Shown one piece after another: positions 14,713 through 23,984 of a DNA stretch of 35,369 nt. Under the pieces are notes generated by a model, which saw only the letters and a program-made list of their open reading frames with translations, was not told the DNA's origin and made no database searches. Source of the stretch: Firmicutes bacterium FC7. GTDB taxonomy: Bacteria; Bacillota; Clostridia; Tissierellales; Tissierellaceae. Every line of letters begins with the position of its first letter. Position 1 is the first letter of the stretch. Made by a program: the position numbers and the translations under genes. The stretch is taken from NCBI GenBank assembly GCA_022760735.1, contig JAKELU010000003.1:1-35369 (forward strand). The letters run 5' to 3'.

Positions 14713-14738
14713 AACCCCCAACTAATGTTGGGGGTATT
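14713..14738. terminator. bidirectional terminator between the zinc-ribbon gene and the chemoreceptor gene
   Basis: ACCCCCAAC (14714-14722) pairs with GTTGGGGGT (14727-14735) around TAAT. On the minus strand the stem is followed by TATTTTTAATAG, a good U-run. On the plus strand the tail is ATTGTTATAC, which is weaker. Confidence 0.75.
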
Positions 14739-14739
14739 G

Positions 14740-16743
14740 TTATACTTTGAATTTTTGTATTAGTATTTGTAAATCTTCTGCCATTTGAGATAATCCTTCG
14801 CTAGCGTTAGATATCTCTTCAATATTCACAGATAATTCTTCCACAGAAGCTGAAGCCTCTTGTGTTCCTGCTGCATTTTCTTCTGAAATTGCAGTTGTAT
14901 TCTGGACATGATTTAATAGATTATCCTTGTTCTTAGCTATTAATCTACTTGAGTTATTAAGCTTTTCTATAGCTGATTTAATCAAATCTATTGCTTCAGC
15001 AATTAAAACAAATTTGGTCTCTGTTTCTTTTACACTTTCTGTTTGAGAGTCAACTATGGTGGTTACTTCTTTTACTTTTTCAAATGCATCTTCTGAATTT
15101 GATTTTAGTTCAGCAATTACATCTTTAATTTCTTTGGTAAAACTATTAGATTGCTCCGCAAGTTTTCTGATTTCTTCTGCTACTACTGCAAATCCTTTAC
15201 CAGATTCACCAGCTCTAGCAGCTTCTATTGCCGCATTTAGAGCAAGAAGATTAGTTTGATTTGCAATGCTATTAATCATCTCACTTGCAGCTTCAATCTT
15301 TTCAGCACTTTCATGATTTTTAACTATTATATTGTATACTTCTTGAGAGGCTTCATTATTTTGCTTTGTTTTTTCAACCAATTTCTCAAGAATAATAGAC
15401 CCTGATTCTTTTTGGTTATTAATGTTATTTGTTGCATGATTAAGTTCTTCTAGATATTGCCTATTCTCTTCAAGTAATTTCTCCATATTTTCTACACTAG
15501 AAAAAGAAAGCTCTGCATCTTTAGCTTGTCCGCTTGCTCCTTTTGCAATTTCTTCGATTGCTCTAGCTACCTCATTTGAAGCCATAGCAGATTGCTGAGA
15601 AATAGCAGCAAGTTCTTCTGATGAAGCAGCTACTTGCTCCGAAGTATAGGAGGTTCTAATTATAAACTCTCTAACACTATTTTTCATTTTGTGTAAGGAT
15701 GTTATCATCACGCCCATTTCATCTTTACGATTTAAATAGGATAACAAATGCGAATTATCATTAATAGTAAAATCTAAATCTGATTGTTTATTAATTATAT
15801 CAGTGATTTCAGAAATAGGTTTAAAAATATGTAAATTCAATAGAGTACTTAATACTACTACCATTATGATTAGTGTTATTGTGAAAATTAAAGATAGACT
15901 AATTAACATGTTTTTACCGCTTGCTACAATATCAGAACGATCTATAACTAATTTCAAATAAGAGGTAATATTACCTTGAAAATCGGTATTTGGAATAATT
16001 AGAATACCATAATTTCCATCTCTGGTAACTTCAAAAATAGGTTCACCTAATTGTATCCTCTCATAATTTTCATCACTTATTTGATATTCATCATTTTCCA
16101 TTGTTGCTGCTAATAGTGAATTGCCATTTGCATCAACATTTTCTGCAGGATATCTATATAGAAAATTTTCAAGGCCAAATTTTTCTTTTATATTATTTAC
16201 ATAATTTTCACCAAAATCATTTCCATACTCTACTGAGCCAATGTGTTGGTTTTGATAAAACATAGGAACAACTACCCTTAAACCATAACCTGCAACACCT
16301 TCTTCAATACCTATTGTATCGACTAATTGTTCATTAGCTGTATTTACAGTAATTCTAAAGTCCTTTAAGGAGTCTCCATATTTATTAGGACTATGAAGTC
16401 TAAGAAATGACGTTGAGTCCGGTAAGTGAAACTGAAATTGTGATACTTCAGTATTAATCGACTCATACACAGGAAGCAATAAATTCAAAAGCCCTTCACG
16501 ATTACGTTCATAAAAAAGCAATTGTACATCAGGATTATTTGCAATACTTCTAACTGATGTAAGAGTGTTTTCCATTTGAGTTTGCAAATCAATTCTTATT
16601 GAGGTCGATAAAGCTTCTAAATACTTTAATTCCTCTCTTTCATTACTCTGTTTAAATTGTGTTAAAACAAGGGAAAAAATGATTATAAAAGCTATTATAG
16701 TTAGAAAACTTGATGATAATAATAGTTTTTTTCGTATTGTCAT
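14740..16743 (-). CDS. methyl-accepting chemotaxis protein with double-Cache sensor
   Basis: A 667-residue transmembrane chemoreceptor. TM1 is at about 8-29. The extracellular part (about 35-275) resembles dCache_3: [18 protein letters not shown], then D-S-L-K-D-F-R and [11 protein letters not shown]-like and IGSVEYG segments. TM2 is at about 278-305, then HAMP, then the signalling coiled coil with the hairpin tip [16 protein letters not shown]. It should feed the CheA/CheW pathway; the ligand is unknown. It lies alone on the minus strand between two units with HcpR-type promoters, so a nitrogen-oxide or redox cue is conceivable but unsupported. AGGAGG precedes the ATG (complement of 16741-16743). 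Confidence 0.92.
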   Translation of the reverse strand: MTIRKKLLLSSSFLTIIAFIIIFSLVLTQFKQSNEREELKYLEALSTSIRIDLQTQMENTLTSVRSIANNPDVQLLFYERNREGLLNLLLPVYESINTEVSQFQFHLPDSTSFLRLHSPNKYGDSLKDFRITVNTANEQLVDTIGIEEGVAGYGLRVVVPMFYQNQHIGSVEYGNDFGENYVNNIKEKFGLENFLYRYPAENVDANGNSLLAATMENDEYQISDENYERIQLGEPIFEVTRDGNYGILIIPNTDFQGNITSYLKLVIDRSDIVASGKNMLISLSLIFTITLIIMVVVLSTLLNLHIFKPISEITDIINKQSDLDFTINDNSHLLSYLNRKDEMGVMITSLHKMKNSVREFIIRTSYTSEQVAASSEELAAISQQSAMASNEVARAIEEIAKGASGQAKDAELSFSSVENMEKLLEENRQYLEELNHATNNINNQKESGSIILEKLVEKTKQNNEASQEVYNIIVKNHESAEKIEAASEMINSIANQTNLLALNAAIEAARAGESGKGFAVVAEEIRKLAEQSNSFTKEIKDVIAELKSNSEDAFEKVKEVTTIVDSQTESVKETETKFVLIAEAIDLIKSAIEKLNNSSRLIAKNKDNLLNHVQNTTAISEENAAGTQEASASVEELSVNIEEISNASEGLSQMAEDLQILIQKFKV

Positions 16744-16788
16744 TAATTGTCCTCCTAAATATTAGTAATCATATAAATGACCGTTAAG

Positions 16789-16797
16789 ATTATATCA
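16789..16797 (-). promoter_or_regulatory. extended -10 promoter of the chemoreceptor gene
   Basis: On the minus strand the sequence reads TGATATAAT, a TGn-TATAAT extended -10, about 46 bases upstream of the start codon. No good -35 and no flagellar sigma-D pattern is evident. Confidence 0.45.
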
Positions 16798-16998
16798 TAG
16801 CAAATAGTGAAAATATACATATTAAGACAAAAAACGACAATTAAATAATTAATTTAAATGACTTAATTTTCTAAAATAAAGGTCAATATCTCGTAGTCCA
16901 CAACTTAAGCGGTTTTTATATAAATCTAGTCTAATAAAAAGAAGTATGGATAATTTTAAAAATTGTATAATTATTGTCAATAAAATTCTTTTCAAATT

Positions 16999-17040
16999 GT
17001 AACGTATGTTACCGACATATGTTATTTATGAATATATAAT
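16999..17040 (+). promoter_or_regulatory. HcpR/FNR-type box and promoter of hcp
   Basis: GTAAC (16999-17003), GTAT, GTTAC (17008-17012) is a perfect palindrome overlapping -35 CCGACA (17012-17017). A 17-bp spacer leads to a perfect -10 TATAAT (17035-17040). The palindrome centre to -10 distance equals that at 11361-11403, again placing the centre at -41.5. The box directly in front of hcp supports an HcpR-type (CRP/FNR) activator. Confidence 0.75.
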
Positions 17041-17083
17041 AGTATCTGTAATTAGAAAACGAGATAAGAGGAGGATTTATTGA

Positions 17084-18748
17084 ATGAGTATGTTTTGTTA
17101 TCAATGCCAGGAAGCAGCTGGCGGTAAAGGTTGTACAAAAGTAGGAGTATGTGGTAAGACAAGTGAAGTAGCAAATTTACAAGACTTAATGATTTATACA
17201 CTTAAAGGTATTTCAGTACTAGGCGTAAAAGCAGACGAAATTGGATATACAATGCCTGGTTTAGATAGATTTATAATAGATGGTCTATTTATGACTATTA
17301 CAAATGCAAACTTTGACAAGGATAGATTCTTTGCAAGCATTAAAAAAGGCTTAAAATTAAGAGATGAATTAAAAGCTACATTAATTGAAAAAGGTGTTGA
17401 ATTAGGAGCGTTAGCAGACCCTGCAACATTTGCTGTAAATTCAAATGATGAAATTACTTTCAAATCAAATAGCTCAGAAGTAGGTGTTTTAGCAACTGAA
17501 AATGAAGATGTAAGATCTTTAAGAGAATTAATTACTTATGGATTAAAGGGTATGGCTGCATACGCAGAGCATGCAAGCAACCTAGGATTTGAAGATCCTG
17601 AAATAGCTAAGTTCATCAGAAAGGCTTTAGCAGCTACATTAGATGATAGCCTAACAGCAGATGACTTAGTAGCATTAACACTAGAAACTGGTAAATATGG
17701 TGTTGATGTAATGGCATTATTAGATAAGGCTAATACTTCAACTTATGGAAATCCAGAAATTACAGAAGTTAATATCGGTGTTAGAAATAACCCTGCAATA
17801 TTAGTTTCAGGTCACGACTTAAAAGACTTCGAAGAACTATTAGAACAAACAAAAGGAACTGGAGTAGACGTTTATACTCATGGTGAAATGTTACCAGCAA
17901 ACTACTACCCAGCATTCAAGAAATATGATCACTTTGTAGGTAACTATGGAAATGCATGGTGGCAACAAAAAGAAGAATTCGAGAAATTTAATGGTGTAAT
18001 TCTATTTACAACTAACTGTATAGTACCTCCAGCAGCATCATATGCTGATAGAGTATATACAACAGGTGCATCTGGATATCCAGGATTCAAACATATTCCA
18101 GATAGAGTAAATGGACAACCTAAAGACTTCTCAGAGCTTATAGAACATGCTAAGAGATTACCTGCTCCAACTGAAATTGAAACAGGTAAAATCGTTGGTG
18201 GATTTGCTCATGCACAAGTATTTGCTTTAGCTGATAAGATTGTAGAAGCAGTAAAATCAGGAGCAATTAAGAAATTCTTCGTAATGGCCGGTTGTGACGG
18301 AAGAATGAAGAGTAGAAACTACTATACAGAATTCGCTAAAGCTCTTCCAAAGGATACAGTAATCCTTACAGCTGGTTGTGCAAAATATAAATACAACAAA
18401 CTAAACCTAGGAGATATTAACGGAATTCCTAGAGTATTAGACGCAGGACAATGTAATGACTCATATTCATTAGCAGTTATTGCTCTTAAGTTAAAAGAAA
18501 TTTTTGAATTAAATGATGTTAATGAGTTACCAATAGCTTATAACATTGCATGGTATGAGCAAAAAGCTGTAATAGTATTATTAGCTCTATTATACCTAGG
18601 AGTTAAGAATATTCACTTAGGACCAACATTACCAGCATTCCTTTCACCAAATGTAGCTAAGGTACTAGTAGAAACATTTGGAATTGGAACAATCTCAAAT
18701 GTTGAAGATGACATTGCAATGTTCATGGGAGAAGCTCAAAACGCATAA
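17084..18748 (+). CDS. hcp: hydroxylamine reductase / hybrid cluster protein, class I
   Basis: A 554-residue cytosolic Fe-S enzyme. The N-terminal cluster motif C5-x2-C8-x8-C17-x5-C23 is the class I arrangement of anaerobes. All seven expected hybrid-cluster ligands are visible in order: His in SGHDL, Glu in [11 protein letters not shown], Cys in TTNCIVPP, Cys in MAGCDGR, Cys in [10 protein letters not shown], Cys in DAGQCND and Glu in YEQKAV. Hcp reduces NO and hydroxylamine and is linked to protein S-nitrosylation. AGAGGAGG precedes the ATG at 17084; an ATG at 17090 is also possible. It stands alone behind an HcpR-type promoter shared with the unit at 11443-14708. Confidence 0.97.
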   Translation: MSMFCYQCQEAAGGKGCTKVGVCGKTSEVANLQDLMIYTLKGISVLGVKADEIGYTMPGLDRFIIDGLFMTITNANFDKDRFFASIKKGLKLRDELKATLIEKGVELGALADPATFAVNSNDEITFKSNSSEVGVLATENEDVRSLRELITYGLKGMAAYAEHASNLGFEDPEIAKFIRKALAATLDDSLTADDLVALTLETGKYGVDVMALLDKANTSTYGNPEITEVNIGVRNNPAILVSGHDLKDFEELLEQTKGTGVDVYTHGEMLPANYYPAFKKYDHFVGNYGNAWWQQKEEFEKFNGVILFTTNCIVPPAASYADRVYTTGASGYPGFKHIPDRVNGQPKDFSELIEHAKRLPAPTEIETGKIVGGFAHAQVFALADKIVEAVKSGAIKKFFVMAGCDGRMKSRNYYTEFAKALPKDTVILTAGCAKYKYNKLNLGDINGIPRVLDAGQCNDSYSLAVIALKLKEIFELNDVNELPIAYNIAWYEQKAVIVLLALLYLGVKNIHLGPTLPAFLSPNVAKVLVETFGIGTISNVEDDIAMFMGEAQNA

Positions 18749-18788
18749 TATTATTTTATAATATTATTTAATATAGATTCCACCCCCT

Positions 18789-18824
18789 AAAGACCCTCAT
18801 CAAAAGATGTGGGTCTTTAAAATT
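18789..18824 (+). terminator. terminator after hcp
   Basis: AAAGACCC (18789-18796) pairs with GGGTCTTT (18811-18818), and inner CATC/GATG close an AAAA loop across one T/T mismatch. A short AAAATTT tail follows. Confidence 0.7.
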
Positions 18825-18865
18825 TGCATAAACCCCTAGAATTTTAAATTACAACAATATCTAAA

Positions 18866-18900
18866 AAAGATACCCTAGTAGTATAATTTAGGGTATCTTT
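18866..18900 (-). terminator. terminator of the AraC-type regulator gene
   Basis: AAAGATACCCTA (18866-18877) and TAGGGTATCTTT (18889-18900) form a 12-bp perfect stem. On the minus strand a T-run follows (complement of CTAAAAAA at 18861-18868). It overlaps the regulator's stop codon. Confidence 0.8.
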
Positions 18901-19636
18901 ATGCTCCTTTTCTATATTCTAATGGGGTCATGCCAGTTATCTTCTTAAACGTGATGTTGTAGTAATTCTGATTGTTAAATCCTACTTGAAGTGCAACTTC
19001 AAGCACGGATAAATTACTCTCTAAGAGAAGTTTCTTGCTCTTCTCAATTCTTACTTCATTCAACATAAGAGTAAAAGTCTTTCCTGTCTCTTTTTTAATA
19101 AGTGAACAGAGATATGATTTATTAATATTAAGATGCTTTGCTAAATCTAATAATGTAATATTTTCATTATATCTGGATTCTATAAAATCTAAAGTCTTTT
19201 TAACATGGTAGCTGAATCCAGCTTTAAAATTTCTTCCATGATTTATTTCTCTTGAAATAATATACAATAATGACACTAAATTATTCATTAAGCATTTAGG
19301 TTTATAAGAGATACCCAATGGATTATTCTTGTTACAAGAATGAGGACCTAAAATATATATGCCCTTATTTAATCCACTAGTATCTAATAAGCATATAGTA
19401 TAGTTGATCCCATTTGGACAAGTAATTATAATAGGATTTTTATCAATTAATAGGTCGTACTTATTCATAGCCTTATTATATATATCATTATCCTTTAGCA
19501 GTTCATAAAGACTATCATCATAACCTGAAGAATCTATAAGGAAACCTTGTCCATCATAGGCCAATATAGGCAAGTTTGTACATATGTAAAATCTTTCCAG
19601 AATCTCTGATATAATTTTGTTCATTTCGTAAATCAC
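18899..19636 (-). CDS. AraC-family transcriptional regulator, divergent from siderophore uptake genes
   Basis: A 245-residue regulator. The C-terminal ~100 residues are an AraC/XylS double helix-turn-helix: TLLDLAKHLNINKSYLCSLIKKETG then VLEVALQVGFNNQNYYNITFKKITGMTPLEYRKG. The N-terminal ~140 residues are an uncharacterised sensor-like region (LPILAYDGQGFLIDSSG...), not a cupin that I can recognise, with several cysteines. It is transcribed away from the ferric-siderophore transporter, sharing a 252-bp region that holds a Fur box. AraC regulators of iron uptake (YbtA, Btr types) often lie this way, so activation of the transporter by a ligand is plausible. Confidence 0.88.
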   Translation of the reverse strand: MIYEMNKIISEILERFYICTNLPILAYDGQGFLIDSSGYDDSLYELLKDNDIYNKAMNKYDLLIDKNPIIITCPNGINYTICLLDTSGLNKGIYILGPHSCNKNNPLGISYKPKCLMNNLVSLLYIISREINHGRNFKAGFSYHVKKTLDFIESRYNENITLLDLAKHLNINKSYLCSLIKKETGKTFTLMLNEVRIEKSKKLLLESNLSVLEVALQVGFNNQNYYNITFKKITGMTPLEYRKGA

Positions 19637-19701
19637 CTAATCAATCTAAATATTATTATAAATTTATAAATATGTTCAAATATGCAAATAAAAATATCTG
19701 C

Positions 19702-19729
19702 TATACTTTTGATAATGATAATCATTCTC
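19702..19729 (+). promoter_or_regulatory. Fur box and -10 element of the siderophore transporter operon
   Basis: GATAATGATAATCATTCTC (19711-19729) matches the 19-bp Fur consensus at 18 positions. It sits just after a TATACT -10 candidate (19702-19707). A Fur dimer here would block transcription when iron is plentiful. The -35 is poor, fitting a promoter that also needs an activator such as the divergent AraC protein. Confidence 0.85.
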
Positions 19730-19888
19730 ATTTAAAATTATAACACAAAGGAGGTCTAAATAAAACACTTTATACATAGATGCCAAGTAAATAATGGAAA
19801 AATTTAATTACTAATTTTGAATAAGTGAAATTCATGATCACTATTAAAAAATTTAAATAAAAAACTAAGGAGAGAAAAGGAGAAAGTT
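19730..19888 (+). other. 159-bp leader between the Fur box and the binding-protein gene
   Basis: The leader holds a strong Shine-Dalgarno AAAGGAGG (19747-19754) with no ATG, GTG or TTG at usable distance. The first ATG (19780) opens only four codons. No hairpin-antiterminator pair or known riboswitch core is evident. The real gene uses AAGGAG-type sites at 19868-19883. Confidence 0.4.
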
Positions 19889-20917
19889 ATGAAGAAAACA
19901 AAATTTTTAAAATTAACATTTATTATAGCAGCATTTGCTTTAATATTAACTGCATGTGGGAATTCAAGCAATCAACCTGGTAGTGAACCTGTAGCTAATG
20001 AAGAAGTAAACGAGGCTAATGAAGAAAGATTAACAGTTGAAATTACTGATGCTCATGGTACTGTAACTGTTCCTGTAAATCCAAAAAATGTAGTAGCTTT
20101 GGATAATAGAACTTTTGAAACTTTAGCTGATTGGGGAATTGAGTTAGCAGCAGTTCCAAAGGGTGTAATGTCTTCTGATTCACCATATGTAGCTGATGAA
20201 TCGGTTCAAGATATTGGAAATCATAGAGAGCCAAATCTTGAAATTATAGCAGCTGTAGAACCTGAACTTGTAATTGTTGGTCAAAGATTTGCAAGCTTCT
20301 ATGACGATATAAAGGCATTAGTTCCAAATGCAGCTGTTATAGACTTAAATATAGATGTTTCTGAGACGGCTTCTACACCTGGAGAAAATCTAGTTAACGG
20401 ACTTAAGAGTTCTACAATTGCTTTGGGACAAATTTTTGATAAAAATGAAGAAGCCAACAAGTTGGTAGCCGAATTCGAACAAGCTATTGAAGAAGCTAAG
20501 ATGGCATATAACGGAAAAGATACTGTTATGAGTGTTATTGTTTCTGGTGGAGATATAGGTTTTTCAGCTCCTCATACTGGTCGTGTTTGGGGTCCAATGT
20601 ATGATATATTTGGATGGGTTTCATCCTTAGAAGTAGATGGATCTACTTCAGATCACCAGGGTGATGATATTTCTGTAGAAGCTATTGCACAAAGTAATCC
20701 AGATTGGATTTTCGTATTAGATCGTGATGCTGCAGTATCATCCACAACTGATGCGGTTCCAGCGCAGGATGTTATAGATAATTCACCTGCTCTTAAAAAT
20801 ACAAAGGCTGTTATAGAAGGACAAATAGTTTATGCACCAGCAGACACTTATACAAATGAATCAATTCAGACTTATCTAGAGTTATTTGAAAACATTGCAA
20901 AAGCTCTAGCTAAGTAA
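19889..20917 (+). CDS. yclQ: ferric-siderophore ABC transporter substrate-binding lipoprotein (YclQ/CeuE-like)
   Basis: A 342-residue lipoprotein with signal and lipobox L-T-A-C (lipidated Cys 23), a Ser/Asn/Glu-rich linker, and a class III (FhuD/BtuF-like) binding fold starting at about residue 47 (VEITDAHGTVTVPVNPKNVVALD). The order and motifs (DIGNHREPNLEIIAAVEPELVIVG, later QSNPDWIFVLDRDAA) fit the YclQ/CeuE group that binds catecholate siderophores such as petrobactin or their breakdown products. It is first of four genes behind a Fur box. The same four functions occur in Bacillus yclNOPQ, with the binding protein last. Exact ligand unknown. Confidence 0.9.
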   Translation: MKKTKFLKLTFIIAAFALILTACGNSSNQPGSEPVANEEVNEANEERLTVEITDAHGTVTVPVNPKNVVALDNRTFETLADWGIELAAVPKGVMSSDSPYVADESVQDIGNHREPNLEIIAAVEPELVIVGQRFASFYDDIKALVPNAAVIDLNIDVSETASTPGENLVNGLKSSTIALGQIFDKNEEANKLVAEFEQAIEEAKMAYNGKDTVMSVIVSGGDIGFSAPHTGRVWGPMYDIFGWVSSLEVDGSTSDHQGDDISVEAIAQSNPDWIFVLDRDAAVSSTTDAVPAQDVIDNSPALKNTKAVIEGQIVYAPADTYTNESIQTYLELFENIAKALAK

Positions 20918-20934
20918 TAAAGGAGCAAATTACA

Positions 20935-21948
20935 GTGCAAAAGAATACAATGCAAAATAAGTATAGGGCTGAGTGTTTTCAGCCCCAACGTAATAATCAA
21001 AATAGAATATGGATGAAACCTTTTGTGTTTGCAATTTTAATTGTTGTGGCCTTAGGTGTTATATCACTGTTTACTGGAGTATATGATATACGAGGACAAG
21101 AAGACGGAATGGATATGTTTTTCATAACTCGTGTACCAAGAACAGTTTCACTAATGCTTACTGGTGCTGCAATGTCAATGGCGGGACTTGTAATGCAACT
21201 TATTACACAGAATCGTTTGGTTGAGTCTACCACAACAGGCACCATTGAGTGGGCAGGTTTAGGCCTTACCTTTGTTTATTTATTATTTCCTGCGCCAACC
21301 TTAGTTCAAAGAATGACTGGTGCAATAATTTTTTCATTTGTTGGAACTATGATTTTCTTCTTATTTTTAAGAAAGATTAGACTTCGCTCGTCTTTAATTG
21401 TTCCGATCATTGGAATGATGCTTGGGGCAGTCATTTCTGCAATTTCAACTTTTGTTGGATTGGTTTTTCAAATGACACAAAATATTGAAACATGGTTTGT
21501 TGGTTCTTTTGCATCAGTTCAAATTGGAAGATATGAATACTTATGGCTTATTGTTATAGTTACTTTTTTCATCTTTATGTATGCTGATAAATTGACTTTA
21601 GCTGGACTAGGAGAAGATCTGACAACAAGTCTTGGAGTAAATTATAATAATATAGTCATTTTAGGTACTGGTCTTATTTCCTTTGCAGTTGGAGTTGTTG
21701 CAGCAGTTATTGGCAACTTGCCTTTCTTAGGCTTAATCGTACCAAATGTTGTTTCAATGTATAGAGGAGATGACCTAAGAAGTAATTTACCTTGGGTATG
21801 TGTTATAGGAATGGGAACTATAACTCTTTGCGACATAATTTCTAGATCAATAATAAAGCCTTTCGAAGTACCAGTTTCCTTGATACTTGGAACAGTGGGA
21901 TCAGTAGTATTTATTATAATTTTATTAAGACAAAGGAGGAGAAGATGA
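20935..21948 (+). CDS. yclN: iron-chelate ABC transporter permease (YclN-like)
   Basis: A 337-residue FecCD-family permease with about eight to nine hydrophobic helices after a cytosolic N-terminal extension of about 28 residues. The pattern M-L-T-G-A-A-M-S-M-A-G-L-V-M-Q in the second helix, AGLGEDLTTSLGVN (coupling to the ATPase) and LPFLGLIVPNVVSMYRGDDLR match YclN closely. The start is GTG at 20935, 9 bases after AAGGAG; an ATG at 20950 is an alternative. It overlaps the next permease by ATGA, implying translational coupling. Confidence 0.9.
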   Translation: MQKNTMQNKYRAECFQPQRNNQNRIWMKPFVFAILIVVALGVISLFTGVYDIRGQEDGMDMFFITRVPRTVSLMLTGAAMSMAGLVMQLITQNRLVESTTTGTIEWAGLGLTFVYLLFPAPTLVQRMTGAIIFSFVGTMIFFLFLRKIRLRSSLIVPIIGMMLGAVISAISTFVGLVFQMTQNIETWFVGSFASVQIGRYEYLWLIVIVTFFIFMYADKLTLAGLGEDLTTSLGVNYNNIVILGTGLISFAVGVVAAVIGNLPFLGLIVPNVVSMYRGDDLRSNLPWVCVIGMGTITLCDIISRSIIKPFEVPVSLILGTVGSVVFIIILLRQRRRR

Positions 21949-23009
21949 ACCAATTAGTATATGAAAAAAGAGAAAGGATCAAAATTGGCTCTAGATTACA
22001 TACTAAAACTAGATCATCTGGAGCTTTTCGTTCTAAGAAAGAAGAAAAACGCTATTGGATACTGCTGATAACTTTATTTGTTTTTGGAATTTTTGCTTCC
22101 TATGGGCTTTTAGTCTATAATAACCCGGTTCCAATAGATTCTCCTTCATTTATTCCGGTTGTTAAGAGAAGGATGATGGCAATTGTATCAATGATAATAG
22201 CAGCAGTATGTCAGAGCTTATCAACTGTTACTTTTCAGTCAATTACAAACAATAAGGTTATAACTCCTTCGCTTTTAGGATTTGAAGCACTTTACTCAGC
22301 AATTCATACTAGTACAATGTTTTTCTTTGGAGTTACTACTTTTTTAAAATTTAGTGGTGTTGGTTCATTTTTATTTCAAGTTACAGCTATGGTCTTGATG
22401 TGTATAATACTTTATGGATGGTTACTTTCTGGTAAATACGGAGACTTGCAACTTACTCTATTGGTAGGTGTTATCCTTGGAACAGGACTAAGGTCTTTAT
22501 CAACTTTTATGAGAAGGTTACTTACTCCATCTGAGTTTGATATATTACAAGCAAAATTATTTGGTTCGGTTAATAATGCTGATTCGGCATATTTTCCTAT
22601 TGCAATTCCAATTGTAATAGTTGTAGGAGCAATTCTTCTAATTTATTCTAAGAAGTTAAATATATTGTCTCTAGGGAAGGACGTTAGTACTTCTTTGGGA
22701 GTAAATCATCAATTTGGAGTAATTTTTGCACTAATATTAGTTTCTATTTTGATGGCTATATCAACAGCTTTAGTGGGACCCCTTACTTTCTATGGATTCT
22801 TAGTTGCAACTTTAAGCTATCAAGCAGCGGCAACATATGATCATAGATATATTTTCCCAATGGCTCTAGCTATTGGATTTTTGATAATAACAGGTGCATA
22901 CTTTTTAATGTATCATGTATTTAATGCTCAGGGAGTAGTTTCAATTATTATTGAAATGTTTGGTGGGCTAATATTTTTAATTGCGATTTTAAGGAAGGGA
23001 ACTTTATGA
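21945..23009 (+). CDS. yclO: iron-chelate ABC transporter permease (YclO-like)
   Basis: A 354-residue FecCD-family permease, second half of the heterodimer. It has a long basic cytosolic N-terminus of about 45 residues (ERIKIGSRLHTKTRSSGAFRS), then about eight helices. LSLGKDVSTSLGVNHQFGV is the ATPase-contact loop, and LVGPLTFYGFLVATLSYQ replaces the usual G-L-I-x-P motif, as in YclO. AGGAGG precedes the ATG. It overlaps the genes on both sides by 4 bases. Confidence 0.9.
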   Translation: MNQLVYEKRERIKIGSRLHTKTRSSGAFRSKKEEKRYWILLITLFVFGIFASYGLLVYNNPVPIDSPSFIPVVKRRMMAIVSMIIAAVCQSLSTVTFQSITNNKVITPSLLGFEALYSAIHTSTMFFFGVTTFLKFSGVGSFLFQVTAMVLMCIILYGWLLSGKYGDLQLTLLVGVILGTGLRSLSTFMRRLLTPSEFDILQAKLFGSVNNADSAYFPIAIPIVIVVGAILLIYSKKLNILSLGKDVSTSLGVNHQFGVIFALILVSILMAISTALVGPLTFYGFLVATLSYQAAATYDHRYIFPMALAIGFLIITGAYFLMYHVFNAQGVVSIIIEMFGGLIFLIAILRKGTL

Positions 23010-23758
23010 TAAAGATAGAGAATGCCAAAAAGGCATATAGTGAAAAGGTAAAAATCGGACCGTTGAATATTACGATACCAAAAGCGGGTATTACTTCTTT
23101 AATTGGACCAAATGGTGCTGGGAAGTCTACCACACTTCTTATGATAGGAAGGCTATTAAATATGGATGAAGGTCATATTAAGGTGGCCAACATGGATGTT
23201 ACAGAATCAAAATCAGTGGACTTGGCAAAGATTTTGACTATACTAAGACAGGAAAATCATTTTATAACTAGACTTACTGTTAGACAATTAGTTGGATTTG
23301 GGCGTTTTCCACATTCAAAGGGAAGATTAACTAAAAAGGATGAGGAAATCATATCAAAGTATATAGATTTTTTAGGTCTTACTGACTTGGAACATAGATA
23401 CTTAGATGAGCTTTCTGGTGGTCAAAGACAAAGGGCATATGTAGCAATGGTTTTATGTCAGGAGACAGAATATGTTCTTTTAGATGAGCCACTAAATAAT
23501 CTAGATATTGCTCGTTCAGTTCAAATGATGGAGCATTTAAGGCGTGCAGCTGATGAATTTGGCAGAACAATTCTGATAGTTATGCATGATATAAATTTTG
23601 CAGCTAAGTATTCTGATAGAATTTGTGCTATGAAATATGGGCAAATTGCTGCTTTTGGAACAGTAGAAGAAGTAATGAATTCAGAAGTTTTAACAGATAT
23701 TTTTGAAACAAAAATAGAAATTATTGATGGTCCACATGGTCCAGTAGCAATTTGTTAG
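23006..23758 (+). CDS. yclP: iron-chelate ABC transporter ATPase (YclP-like)
   Basis: A 250-residue ABC ATPase with Walker A GPNGAGKST (about 33-41), Q-loop RQENH, signature LSGGQRQRAY, Walker B YVLLDEPLNNLD and switch His in MHDINFA. It is the typical length and sequence of YclP/FepC-type importer ATPases. It starts by ATGA overlap with the second permease and ends the operon. Confidence 0.93.
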   Translation: MIKIENAKKAYSEKVKIGPLNITIPKAGITSLIGPNGAGKSTTLLMIGRLLNMDEGHIKVANMDVTESKSVDLAKILTILRQENHFITRLTVRQLVGFGRFPHSKGRLTKKDEEIISKYIDFLGLTDLEHRYLDELSGGQRQRAYVAMVLCQETEYVLLDEPLNNLDIARSVQMMEHLRRAADEFGRTILIVMHDINFAAKYSDRICAMKYGQIAAFGTVEEVMNSEVLTDIFETKIEIIDGPHGPVAIC

Positions 23759-23806
23759 TTGTTTTATTGGATAGATTTTTTAGAAAGTAGAGTCGATTGT
23801 GATAAG

Positions 23807-23870
23807 ATACTTCCAAAGTAGATAGTCTAGCTTTAAGAAATAGATATTCTGCTTGGAGGTATTTTTTATT
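23807..23870 (+). terminator. possible terminator of the siderophore transporter operon
   Basis: ATACTTCCAA (23807-23816) can pair with TTGGAGGTAT (23853-23862), including one U-G pair, around a 36-base loop and followed by TTTTTATT. The long loop makes it less certain. The rest of 23759-23984 shows no gene. Confidence 0.45.
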
Positions 23871-23984
23871 GAGGGTATTTCAAATGGTGAAATTTTAATT
23901 ATTTGGGTATTATAGTAGGATAGATGCTTTAAAAATGATATACTTATAATTATATTTACAAATAGAAAAGGAGTTAAAGTACTA

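Noticed and set aside
15964-15975. GGTAATATTACC palindrome resembling the HcpR-type box
   Set aside because: It is inside the chemoreceptor coding sequence, has a different spacing (no N4 GTAAC/GTTAC) and no promoter next to it.
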